Source of the DNA: Usnea hakonensis
Taxonomy: Eukaryota > Ascomycota > Lecanoromycetes > Lecanorales > Parmeliaceae
Reading direction: 5' to 3'
NCBI GenBank assembly: GCA_013423325.1
Contig: BLJB01000052.1
Location: 248,001 to 312,000 of the forward strand
DNA length: 64,000 bases
The translations under genes and the position numbers were made by a program. Under the pieces are notes generated by a model. That model was not told where the DNA came from, made no database searches, and was given only the letters and a program-made list of their open reading frames with translations. Positions within the stretch are counted from its first letter, which is position 1, and each line of letters opens with the position of its first letter. Below are positions 44,320 to 56,000 of the stretch, one piece after another.

Positions 44320-46846
44320 TCATGCTCGTGTCACTTGAGCGGTTATGGCTTGTGGAGAGCAGGCGATAGAGTGGTATCTACTGTTTCGGTGGGTTACTAT
44401 CGAGTTTCTGCGGTAGGAAGCCGGACAGTGACTACGTCTCTCCCTTTCTCGAAGTACGTCGAGGAAATTCTCCATATAAAATAGTACGTAGTACGGTTCT
44501 TGCCTACAAGTCACGAATGCACAAGCAAAAGTAGTAATTGTACTGTAGTTGCAAAAGTATATATTCTTGTTATGTGGATTGCGAATTGATCTCTCGAGTC
44601 TCTGAGGGCGACCGATAGATCTCTTGGTGGAAATTGTAGATGATGACTGGGCCGGTGAAATTTCACGCCTCTTATGGCGGTGAGAGTCTGTTTCGGGAGA
44701 GGATGATGGTGGACGAGACCGTTCCTCAGACACTATTGGTGCGAACTCGTCATCGTCATTCGTATCTGGTATGAAGTCGTCATTGCTATTCGTTTCTGGC
44801 GGAGAGGGTGGAGATGTGTGTGGAGGGGAAGAAAGGGAGGGGTGAAGTTGACTCCCAGTATTAGCAGGAGTGTCTGTACTTGACGTGGACACATCGAGAC
44901 TTCCAGGAGAGGGCAATAGACGATGACGCTTGCTGGGGCGAAGCGGGTATCTATCTGCCAAATGCGTCCTCCATGTAGCAAACGATCTCACCGAGTCCAA
45001 ACACCCATTCGTTCGCTAGTTTGACACCGAGGTATAGATTTGTGTAAAACAACTTCTGACGCGCCACTTCTCTTACAATTCTCTCCTTTTCTGCGATGCT
45101 TAGAGGGAAGGCTGTTATTCCTCGCTCTTGATTGAGGACTGAGACTCCGCTTTTCTCTGAGGCATCATCAGTTGTTCACGTAGGAGCTGCCCCTCACGCT
45201 CGTGCTGGGAACATTCACCCTTTTCTCCTCTTACAGATTCCGTTACTTCTCTCACAACTCTCTCTTGTTCTGCGATGCTTTGCCGGAAGACTGGTAAATA
45301 CTCGTTCCTGACCGAGGGCTGATGGGCTCGGCTTTTTTGCGGCCTGATTGAGGCGAATCATGCCTGGAGAGGAATACCTACGGCGCTTATGGGTAGAGGG
45401 CCACCCCCTTGAGTATTTCTTCTCTTTCGGGCTGAAGCGAGTGGTAGTAAACGTGCTTTAGGACACCTTCTAGTACCGCGACGATGGTAGAAATCAGATC
45501 TCCACACGCCTTGTTGATCTCTCGCAGTATCTCATCATCTTTGAGCTGAAATGAGAAGGTAGCGTCTGAGGCTCGCTGGTGGAACGTGGTTTAATGGTTG
45601 TTTGTGTAAAAACTTGTTGGCCATCTTGGCCTCGCACTTAATGCTGGAGCGCTTCTTTCCCGGTGATGTGAATGGCGAATTGAGTAAAAGAGTCCGAGAG
45701 CGTTGATGACATTATCTTCGTGTTCCCCTTGGCAACTGGCTCGAGCGTTGTCTCTTTCCTGAGTAGTCTCCTCCTTGACTAGGGCTCTCCTTTGTTTCCA
45801 GTCTCTACTCCCCTGCTCCCATGCTTCCGTCCTTCTCCTGCCACGATGCCCCCCTCCTCCTCTTCATTGGCTTCTCGCCATCCTTCTCTTCATCACTATC
45901 TCCATCATCTCCATCCTAGAATGCAACGACAACACCGGGAATGTATATAGTTCCCATTTATACACGAGAACGCCACTTGCGCTTGGTAGCACGCTTGCCG
46001 GCTCAGATCCACAAATAGTAGACCCACTTTGCACCAGTGACACAGCCTTTGTTGGGGAAGGCTTGGACAATTGACTTTTCGTGACTGCGACGGAGCAGAC
46101 TCCCTTTTGCCTTCGTCAGAATCCTCTTTCTTAATCCTCCCGACCCGTGAACGTGGCAAGTGTAGGAAAATCCCTTCAATCTTTCACTCCCATTGGAAGT
46201 ATCTTCTCTGCTCTGTCCGACGCAGAAACCCAAAGCCATTCCTTCGAGCTATGTTGTCGCCAGGGAGGCGTAGGGAGGGGGCTGCGTCGCAGAACCCCAA
46301 GACTCTTCCTTCGAGCTGTGTTGTCGGCAGGAAAGCGTAGGAGGAGGCTGCTGCGGATATCGTGATAAAAAGCGGAAGAATTTGCGAAGCTCGTGAGCCG
46401 CCGGACTGCTTTCCTGCTCTCTTCGAAAATTGCTTGCCGCTATCCTCTTATGGCTGGCTGACCGGAGTCTCAGCCATGCGCGCTCCCTCAGCATGCATGT
46501 CGCCCTCTTCTTGCTCCTCCTCCGCCTCTGTGATATGTATCATATATAGGCAGCCCATCAATACACTATACTGCTCGTCCACTATTCTTCCTCGACTTGT
46601 GGAGTCTTGATGGCCGCTGTTGAGATTTATATATGTAATGTCCTGAATGTTGGACCTGTGGAAGTGTCTTCTCCGGCTGTTTCGATATTGTGATTGAAAT
46701 TTTCTTCTCAAAAAGCGCTTGCTATCTGCTGCTTTGGACCTCCATGCTCTGCATACTCCCTGTTGTTTTCCAAAGTCCAAGTCCGGGTATCCATCCTCCC
46801 AATCGTCGTTTTCATCCTCATGCCCATCTTTGGTCGGATTCTTCAC
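44320..46846 (-). pseudogene. Degenerate coding-like fragments, minus strand
   Basis: Several stretches read like protein on the minus strand but in different frames. One at 45500-45600 reads EILREINKACGDLISTIVAVL then EGVLKHVYYHSL. Two diverged direct copies at about 45056-45180 and 45232-45360 both begin SIAEQERVVREV or SIAEKERIVREV. A disordered 226-codon frame occupies 44320-45000. Further up, an acidic piece (DGDDGDSDEEKDGEKPMKRRR) and a roughly 70-bp direct repeat (about 46241 and 46311) occur. No consistent splice model joined these, so a decayed gene or several relics are likely. Function unknown. Confidence 0.35.
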
Positions 46847-46951
46847 GTTCCCAATCGTCTTCTTTGGCCGTCAGACTCATCACCTCCTCCAGAATTCGAA
46901 TTGTTTTTGCTTTTGGCTCCACTCCCTGAGTGCTATCTTTCTTTGGGGAGT

Positions 46952-47730
46952 CTAGTACACAGAGCATGGCCCTCCTGGACCGAACCATGACTCATTGGGC
47001 AGGAAAACTAGAGAGCATTCCAACTCAACTTGACGGCCAGGTACCGTACTGAAAGACGGCGAACGGATATACGTAAACCGTTCCTCGAGGCCGTACTCGC
47101 CCCATATTTGAAAAATTGGGACGCTTCTGCTGTCCCGACGCTCGCAAGCTGCTCCTATATTCCATAGCTGATGAACGCCGTCGTCAGCATGATATATTAC
47201 CGTGGCCTTGTCAGAAAGCTCCACGTGGATACGTCCCATATTGTACATATGGGCTAACACGAGTTTTCCGACAAAGCCGATATTTAGATAGCGGATGCCT
47301 TGCCGATCTAAGCCATTGCATAATGGCTTGGAAGCAACCATTGTTCTCCACCGGAAGCTCGAAGTCATGGTGCTGGTAAAAGACTCAAGTCATGCTGTGT
47401 GTCATGAGGAGTTGCTGCCTTGTGAGCCTTGCACCTTGCCCGCAGTTCGACATTGCTGAGAGCCCAGCAGTCGACTCCTGGAAGTACCGGTTGAGCCAGG
47501 TTGACGAATTCGTCCTTCGTCGTTGTCCTTGACGTCTCGATACCTCGTTCTTTGCAGTATTCTCTCATCTGCTCTTTTCGGAATGGCCTGTAAGCTGCTT
47601 CTTCAAACTTCCCGAAGCGAACTCGTGGCATGGGCGTGGTATTCGAGTATGGCGTATATATATATGTAGTGCTGGTGTCATAATACGGTCTCTTTGACAG
47701 TTCTGTCGATGATCTGTCGGATAGTGCCAT
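46952..47730 (-). CDS. Hypothetical protein, two exons
   Basis: Exons 47730..47435 and 47372..46952 joined over a 62-nt intron (GTGCAA..TACCAG, branch-like CATGACTTGAG) give 238 aa. The first half, RFGKFEEAAYRPFRKEQMRE.. then CWALSNVELRA, resembles a SAP-like helix-turn-helix in layout (repeated short helices with Leu and Arg) but I would not name it. The second half reads like a globular beta-rich domain (GRIHVELSDKATVIYHADDG; GEYGLEERFTYIRS). The start could lie further upstream, because coding-like frames continue to about 48490 on the same strand. Confidence 0.45.
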
Positions 47731-48490
47731 TCAAGAGTATTCCTTCGACAATAGCTTGAATGTGTCCGATAGCTCTTGAATCCATGTAGACACGGCGGTG
47801 TTTTGTGCCAAAATTGGTCAAGAACGTCTTCTGATCGAATTCTGGTTGAGAAGGACAAGCCCATTGAGTGCATCGTGCCTGCTGTTGGAGATTTTGGTGC
47901 GATATGATGTTTTGGACGATGGATACCTTGACGAGCGTGTCGATTTGGAAAATATGTAGCCTTTGAGACGAAGCTTGCATACAACTCTGTTAAGAGGGTA
48001 TGGATGGTACCGCGATGAGTGGCATGTTGTGTCGACATAAGTAAGACGCTTGAAAAAGACTGCGAGAGGGGCCAGACGAGTGTGCAAGAGATAATGAGGA
48101 GTGTCCGTGTCGTAGTGATAGAATATCCTAAACTTCGAGCGGCTCTGCGCATCCACGATCCACAGGCTCATGGCAGGAGCTTCGAAGCCGTATCCGAGAA
48201 GCTATGCAGCAACATTGTCCATACCAAGACTTCTTTGATGATGTCGTAACTGGTGTTGTTGGCGGAAGTAGAGGACGGAAGAAGTGATCGATGGTTCGTT
48301 TGGCGTACTTCGGCACAGAAAGAATGTGTCAGACCCATCACGGATGAAGGGTACAATTCTTCATGTCTTTCCGGGCCCGAAATTGCTAGTCTGCCCTACA
48401 TTTTCTTCTCTGACCAGAGTCTCCTCCTTACCGTCAAATGTGTGAATCACTTGGCGTCGTTGGTCGGGAGGGGCATCATTTCCCATTAAC
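47731..48490 (-). other. Coding-like sequence upstream of the hypothetical gene
   Basis: Minus-strand frames here read like protein in parts: a possible first exon MGNDAPPDQRRQVIHTFD ending at a GTAAGG donor (48487 to about 48433), a helix-like SYDIIKEVLVWTMLLHSF and a stretch GTKHRRVYMDSRAIGHIQAI. They lie in different frames and could be exons of one gene together with 46952-47730, or relics. I could not join them safely. Confidence 0.3.
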
Positions 48491-50791
48491 AAAAATATCT
48501 GGATCACGAGTCAGTGAACAAACACCGAGTCTCTGCCTCTATGAATCAAGCCATCGATACGACGTACCCTTTCATTTTCTGCTTCGCTTCCACTGTCGCT
48601 TCTAGCCGACACTGGACTGGGATACTTGAAAGCATGACGATCGCCACAGTTGTAAGAAGCATTAAGGATACCCTCAAGGAAACAAGCATTATCGCCATGA
48701 GTGAAAGAGCCTCAATGTACAGTCTGAAAATCTATCGACGTCCCCTTTCACAGAAGCGGGGGCACGGCAATAGATGTTTGGTGCATATAGATATATCTAA
48801 CATATTGATCAGCTTAGTACTTGCATGTCTTGGAATGATAGGTACTACCTATGTATGCTTTCTCTTCTCCTTGCTGGTGAACAAAAAGACAACAACTCTC
48901 TGGTCACTTGCTTCTTCTTCTTCAAGATAAAAAACAAGGTTGGAACCCCTTAGTAAATAAGGACGATGAGTAAGACATATGGATTGTGTGTATAAATCTA
49001 AGAAGTAGGACAACTTTGTGCTTGCATGTATAAGGATAGTGAGTGCTATCACGAAATTATCTTTCTGCTTTCTGAAAGAAAAGGCAGGAGATTTGTTGAT
49101 ATATATTTGTATCGTAGGGACGAAGAAATATTTGTGGTTGAAGGAGGTAATTTTGAGGAGATATTTATGCTCGCCGGGAGACGCTAGTGACAGAGAACAT
49201 GCTAAGTGACAGCTTGTGTTGTTCGGCATGTCTGACTGTGAAGCTGGATCGCTTTATTCACTTACGTAGGTACAGGACTTAGTGCTAAGTTAAGTAAATT
49301 TATTCACTGCTGATTCGCTGCCGGGATCTTAGGGTCACATAGAAGATACTTGAACACTTGTGATAACGCTTAAACACATGCTCATTAGGACGCTAAGGCA
49401 AAACCTAATCCTACTTGAACGGCAAATGTCAGAGACAAGGGTCACAAGATCATGCAGCATGACTCCGGAAACGCCCATGTCTCAGCAGACCGCTTTTCTC
49501 CACGCTAGGCTGATTTCTCAAAGAGAGCTTTTGTCAGGGGTCAGGGGTATAAGATTATTTGTGAAGTGCTGCATGTCACTTAGGTGGCGTTTTGCTCGTA
49601 CCGCTTTTCGCCAAGGTGAAGAAGAAACTACCCCTCAGTCAAGGGATTTGTCAGGGATTAGGGGCACAACGCTTATAGTGTGAAGTGCTGCATGTCACTT
49701 AACGTTTTATCACTCTCACGCAGTTACCTGGACTATAAAATTCTGCACAGCATGTGACTTTCCGGAAATGAGTCTTTTTAAACACACTCTGACTTGAGTA
49801 AACACTTAGAAACATCACATAGACTCTACCACTGCCAGAAAATGCTGTGCCAAATGTAGACGGAATTCTGAGAGACTTTAGAATGAGAGAAAGTAGTCAG
49901 CTAGTAGGATAACCCTTCTACCAGCTGCCTAGCTGACCATTGTCACATACTCAGATTATCAAGTGAATCCTTGCCATCATCTAAGCTCGCAGTCAAGCTC
50001 ACTAAGGTCAGCAGACTTTGACATCTGCAGAGGCGGGATGCTCTTTGCCAATCGCAGACCCCATGAGAGAACTTTACCAACTAGTATGAATATCCCTCTA
50101 CTGCTTACCTGTCTGCCAAGATTCCAGACTTTGCGTAATTGATCGAGGTATCCGCACTGTAGAGTGAGCCTTGCAGAATTTGAGCCCCAAATTTGTATTT
50201 AATCACCATAAGGAGAAAAGTAAGCCAAATGAGCAGCATGAAAGTCCACTTGGTGGGACATACAACTTTGTGGCTTATCCGCGGTCAGTAAAAGCGATTG
50301 TCTTTTACAGTTCTTGTCATCCATCAAAACAGATACATGATAAAGCTAGTATACCGGCTGAAGAAGAAAAGAAACTACTAGACACGGCGTTTTGTGACGG
50401 TATAAAGCATGGTAAAGACTTGAAAATGCAAGACTGATTAATTGTCACTTGCATCTTTTCAACACCCACAAGACTGGTCAGACAGGAATGGCACCCAGAA
50501 ATCAAGAAGTAGCTCACCTCAATCAGTAACAACCTACCCTTCGGAGTCTTTGCTTTGCGAAGAAATTCAGCGCAACAGCAGAGTTATCAGTTGTTGTTTT
50601 GTTTATTACTTCTTCAAGCATGGTGCTGTCAATGCTGTTCATGTCAATACAAGAGACTGAGTCCGCGTAGATAAGCCCGCTCTTAATGGATCTTCATATG
50701 TAACTATCAAGCTGTCTGTTTTGTTTGCTTGCTTAATTGTTTGCTAGTGGGCCCCTCGGACTCATTTCAGGTCTTCCGGGTTTGACTAACC
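48491..50791. other. Gene-poor stretch with direct repeats
   Basis: About 2.3 kb with no supported gene. It is AT-rich and contains the pair of repeats at 49525-49590 and 49645-49710. Open frames present are short and without protein character. Confidence 0.4.
49525..49710. repeat. Pair of direct repeats of about 65 bp
   Basis: The segments starting TTTGTCAGGG at about 49528 and 49647 share a final GTGAAGTGCTGCATGTCACTT. The end AAGTG..CACTT is a short inverted repeat. The spacing is 120 bp. Confidence 0.7.
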
Positions 50792-51040
50792 CTAAGAGGC
50801 TTGGTGTTTTAAGTAGTCCTTCAGCTTAGGTTGAGGCTCGGGCCAATCCCATCCGTTCGCCTTGCTTGGAACCTTCGCCTCTGTTTCCCAACTAATGATC
50901 TTATTGGCTGACCCCTTCTCCTCCCTTTCTTTCGAGAGTCGAATAGCCTTGCAGGCTCTGCATTTCTTGCCTGAGCGCATTCATCGTTCTGGGTGAACGC
51001 GACATTAGACCATATGGCCCGCATTCACACACTCGTGGGT
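50792..51040 (-). pseudogene. Degenerate small CxxC protein related to the one at 52 kb
   Basis: Read on the minus strand, the end encodes CRACKAIRLSKEREEK, a linker and PSKANGWDWPEPQPKLKDY, matching CETCEEVRRAARRRRE and PSKANGWNWPKPKPNLKE in the gene near 52 kb. Upstream, pieces CVNAGHMV and CRVHPER that would supply further Cys/His residues are in frame only across stop codons. The longest intact frame starts at 50980. Family not recognised; a small zinc-binding protein is plausible. Confidence 0.45.
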
Positions 51041-52011
51041 GAACACATGGTCACCGTCCTTCTTGTCTATGCTATACGAGGATCAAAATGTACCTTAGCT
51101 GGATGCTTAAGGCGGGCTGGACTACCAATGGTGTGACGGTAATATCTCGTGCTATCTTAGGATCCTAGAGCAGTGGTCAACGAGATGCTTGTGCGGATGC
51201 ACCATTGCTAAATGCAACCTGCTGGTATATATTTAACAATTTGATCAAGGGACAAAGTGTTTGCACCTGGTCGATGCTGCTTACCGCTGTCAGTAATCTT
51301 GCTCTAGCTTCATGAGATGCATACGTAGTCGGCGCGACTTTGCTTACACGGTTTTTGTTGATGGATGTCTTCATACAAGGGGATCCCACTTTCTCAATGT
51401 GGGTAGTAAACAAGGAGTATTTTTTCCTTCCTAAATTCGACCGGATCTTGGGTGTTTATCTAAGTGCGGCATGTCGAGCCGCTGGAGCCTCTTGGTTGGA
51501 AGCTGAGAAGAGCTAAAACCATGTCGTTTCCCGGCCTCGCTCTCATTCTCGAACTTGTTCTAATGGCTCTGTGCAGGCTTATATCTCTAATTCCCTTGCT
51601 CGAAACCACTGGTCTCCCGTCTGACAACAACGTCGTTTCTCATGCGTCAACCATCTACCAATCCTTCAGAGAAATCAAATTATTTGAGGTAGCCTAGCCT
51701 AAGATGTCTTGATTCACAGTCCTTGCTGTTGTATCGCTGATGGGCGTCAGTTGTGGGTACGAATAGGTCAATTGTTCCAATCGTTCTCTCAGTCCTAGCC
51801 ACCGTCCGGAGACGACCTCGAAGCTGATGCCTTCTGACAGTCCATGGTTTCTGCATACTCAACAACAGTAACTAAGACTAAATTTTTACTCGAGGAACTT
51901 GATGAAGTGCTTGTCTCGTATTCCAGTCCTAAGATTGAGAGCGCTGATCTCGTTAGCTAGTTCGATAACCCTCCAAAGTGTGGGCCATACACACAGAGTC
52001 GGAAGTGTCAA
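51041..52011. other. Gene-poor stretch
   Basis: No supported gene or repeat was seen. Short frames on both strands lack family features. Confidence 0.35.
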
Positions 52012-52310
52012 TCAAGGTTTATTGCCTCTCTTGCCCTTGCTGTTCTCGACCTTATTGCGCATTTCCTTGAGATTTGGCTTGGGTTTAGGCCAATTCCATC
52101 CGTTGGCTTTGGAAGGTTCTTGCGCCTTTGATTGCTGCGTCTCTGCATTTTTCTGTTCTTGCTCTCGTCGTCTTCGCGCCGCGCGACGGACCTCTTCACA
52201 GGTCTCACAGGGATCGCCATATTTTCTCCAGACATTGTGCTCTGGACATTTTTCCATGTGCTTCTGCTTCACACATCTTGGGCCGAAGACGTGAGAACCA
52301 TTTTCTTTAT
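52012..52310 (-). CDS. Small CxxC protein with SKANGWxWP motif
   Basis: The minus-strand frame is open from about 52317 to 52012 and reads NKENGSHVFGPRCVKQKHM, then CPEHNVWRKYGDPCETC, then a basic helix and the motif PSKANGWNWPKPKPNLKE. C..C, CxxxH and CxxC spacing suggests one zinc site. No ATG precedes the conserved part, and an acceptor-like ACTCGGCAG at the 5' end suggests a missing first exon upstream. About 85-100 residues as seen. It is a paralogue of the broken copy at 50.8-51.0 kb. Function unknown. Confidence 0.45.
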
Positions 52311-52317
52311 TCTCGCT

Positions 52318-53079
52318 GCCGAGTGATTAGCCCTGCTCGCATTGTCTCATCGTCGGCGTAAATTATACCATTCGTGGTTTTTATAGCCCATTGGAATAGT
52401 CTGTGGCATGGTTAGCATTGTTGCTATTCGGGGAGAGGACTGCTAACAGTTGGATTCCGCGCAGCAGGTGCTGGGTGAAGCCCACCCACGTCAAATTCTA
52501 TCTGTTGCTTTAATTACGAAAGTAGTAGTCTGCCTTAGACTATGGTAATATTCGAAGAGCTTCTAGTCCGCGTTGTCGTGGGGTGGAAGATAATACCTGA
52601 GGAAGACGTAGAGAAGGTGAAGAAATAGGTTACCATTTCTTAGAAACTCTTGCCCGGGCATGATTATGTGTCAGCCTTTGTCATTCGGTCTACCCCTATA
52701 CACACCCTTGCATGGTTTTTGACACAGCCTCCCAAATACCAGTTGACACACATTTCGGGTCCCATGACCTATCGGATTGCGTTTCATCGATGTCATGAAG
52801 GTGTGACATTCAGATGTGTCGAAAATACTTCAACAACACCTTGCGTAGCGCTTAATCAGCACTGGTATTTTTTATTGATCTGGCTAGACATCTTCCTTTG
52901 CCGTCAAGCACCTCTCTTAAAATACCTTCTTCTCCATCATCCACCTCTCTCAGAATACTTTCTAACTTCGCGACTATCGAAGACATCCGCTGCCTTAACA
53001 GTGCTTGACTGTAACCTGCGAAGCTGCGTCGATATACGATCACCATACACCTAATAGCTCCGTCAATACTACCGTGAGA
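52318..53079. promoter_or_regulatory. Region upstream of APH-like kinase 2
   Basis: It holds the promoter of the kinase gene and perhaps a first exon of the small CxxC gene. Pyrimidine-rich sequence (CTTCTTCTCCATCATCC) lies about 150 nt before the start. No known site was recognised. Confidence 0.35.
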
Positions 53080-56000
53080 ATGGCAACAACGTCTCCTCAC
53101 TCCTCGGCCGGTAACAGAGCATATCAAGATGAATTATTCAGACAACAGTTCAGTGCAGTGCTAGCTCAACTCAATGTCGACAATATTGTTCTTCTCGCTG
53201 CATCAGTTCGACAAGACATGCAAGCTCGACACGCTCCAGAGGATACAGATCCACCCGTGTCTGCTGATAACCCTGCGATTGCCTGCAAAGTTTTTTCGGA
53301 ACCTTTGCGCGGATCTTATAATCTTGCGTACCGCGTGCTGTTCGATGACGGCCTTGAATGGATTTTGAAAGTTCCTGCGAACGGTACGCGTGCCCGCTTT
53401 GACAGCCTGGCCGCAGACGCTCTGACCTCCGAGGTTATGACCATGAAGATGCTCCAGCGAGCAACAACTATTCCCATCCCCACCATCTATAGTTTTAATG
53501 CATCTCTGGATAATGAGATTGGCTGTCCCTATATATTGATGGAGTTTCTGAAGGGCAGACCTCTATACGAGGGCTGGTTCGCCTCCGGGACTTCAAGCGC
53601 TAGACTCGAGCAATTTCGAGCTAGGGCCTTGCAGACTGTAGCCGCAGCTATGGTACAGCTTAATGACTTCACTCTTCACCGTGGCGGGGCCCTTCGATTC
53701 AACTCAGCTGGCGAGCCTGTCGATGTTGTTGGAGCCAAGGTGCCGGATATAAACGCCTTTTACGACGGCGTTGACAAAACTTCATACCCTGAACACGACG
53801 TCTGGTGTAGAAAAGGCCCTACTGCCGACCCTTCTGATTATCTCCTATTCAACTTGAATCGCCGAGGTTACCAAGAGGGAGACAGCGAGTATAGCCGGGG
53901 TGTCTACGAGTCAATACGCCTCTTTGCTAAGTGGGGACTTGACTTTGTCCGACACATATCCCCCCAAGGACAACGATTTGTACTTGCACATCCAGATCTA
54001 GATCTCCAAAACATTCTCGTACTCGAAGACGGCACTCTTGCGGGAATTCTTGACTGGGACGGGGTGGCGGCAGTACCACTTTCGGTAGGCTGTCTAAAAC
54101 TCCCGAATTGGCTTATAAGAGACTGGGATCCCTACTACTATAATTGGGACGTCGAAGCCAAAGCTCCAAAACTACGCTCTGGGCGCCTGGAAAATACTCC
54201 TGAGGAGCTAGTCGCTTATCGAGCAATGTATGCCCAGTTCATCGAGATGCTGCTCTCATCCAACTCGGCAAATGACACGGCGCGCAAGATGGGGGCTCAC
54301 ATAACGCGTCTATCTTTGATAAGTTTGACACTTGAAACCGCTGCAAATTATCCTTACTCCACTGGCCAGACAATTGGGCACCTTTTTCGAAAAATGGAGC
54401 AAGCTTCCCGAAAGCCAGACAATGATGATATATCAGAGACTGGGGCCGTGGCGTCAGGTATGGGATCAGATGAAGGACCGAATCCAGGACAAAAAGTCAG
54501 TGACGGTGAACGCTCTGATGAAGCAGAGGGCAGAAATAGCTATGAAGACACTACGCCAACCGAGGTCGAAAACTCCGCTTCCGACCTCTCAGATGATGCA
54601 GAGCGTAAGTTACCCGAGCGGCCTAGCCAGAATCGTATCCCCACTCCGCATGGATCTTCTCTTCGAGGTGTTGACAAAGAGATGAATGAAACGGATCCAA
54701 TTGTGCAAGTAGCGCCTGGCACAATCGTGCACGAGCCAACGGAACTTGAAATAGAAGCACGCAAGACGCCTCTATCAGACCAAGTCGCGGCCGGAGAGAC
54801 TACTCGTGACCAAACTGCTGTCACTTCTCGAAAGGGTAGAGTGGTTCAATGGGCCCTAGGTCTCGGTGTGAAGGGCTGCAGAAAGGCCTGCAAGGCCTTC
54901 TATAAGAAGATACCAGCAGTACCTCTGTCCTCCGAGGATCCAGGAACTGCGATGCCTGGAGCTTTTATACAGACTCCTGTTGTGACAGGTATTCAGCACG
55001 CGAAGATGGATACAAACACGGACGCGCATGTCCCGGAGAAGATTGATCTGGTTGGTGGAGACGATTGCCAGAAGGTCATATCTTGCGAACAGGAATCTCA
55101 CCAGAGTAGGGGAAGTGAGGGTGATGAAGCCACGGATATAGGCCCAGAAAATATCTGGGCGCACATTGCTACGGATATCGATAAGGGCGGTATTCCCATT
55201 GACTGGATCATAAAGCGCCGGGATGTCATTGCGCAATGTGTCATTGAAAATTTGGGACAAGAGATTGAGCAAGAGAAAGAGAAAGAGCTTCGTTTGAAGA
55301 ACAAGAAAGAAGCTAGAATGATCAAGAGAGCTAGACAGCCAGCCAGAAAGACACACGGAAATCATCAGAGCATTCCATCGACTGACAAACGCCCTTCTGC
55401 TAAGCCAACCGATGTGGTCGTGGTGGAAAAGAAACGCACACCAACCGAGATAATCGGAACGGGAATGGCCGAGAATTTGGAGACAAAAAACCAAGCTAAT
55501 GTCTCTGCCCTCACCGAAGCGGAATCTGAAGTTATCCAGGCGGGGCAGCCGGCATCGGCTAAGCCAGAGCCCGAACATGCCGCTGTCCTGGAGTCCAGCA
55601 TCATGGCAATTGGACGAGATCATTCGGATGGAGTTGATTCAAACCTCTTGCGATTAGACAACGACGATACAAGATCTTCAGAACCCAGAGTCGGTAATGC
55701 CGATATGAACTCCCTACTAGGCCAGGCAAGAGAAAATAATCGATCGACCACAGAGCACCGTGGAGATACAAATTTACAAAACGGGAAGCTGAAGGATCCA
55801 TTCTATAGAGCCATCGACATAGCCAACGATTACGCAATGGCGATGCTCTTGAAGCTGCGAGAACACGATGCTGCCGACGAGATTCTCCATGGCAACTTAT
55901 CTCCGGTCGCAGTCAATGTGAAGGAAGAATCTAATAGTGAGACTGACTCGCTGGCACCGCCGTCCACTTCTGTCTCCGCAGTCGAATTTTCGAATCCCGC

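Noticed and set aside
53005..53079. 25-codon N-terminal extension of APH-like kinase 2
   Set aside because: It starts at a TTG codon; the ATG at 53080 aligns better with paralogue 1.
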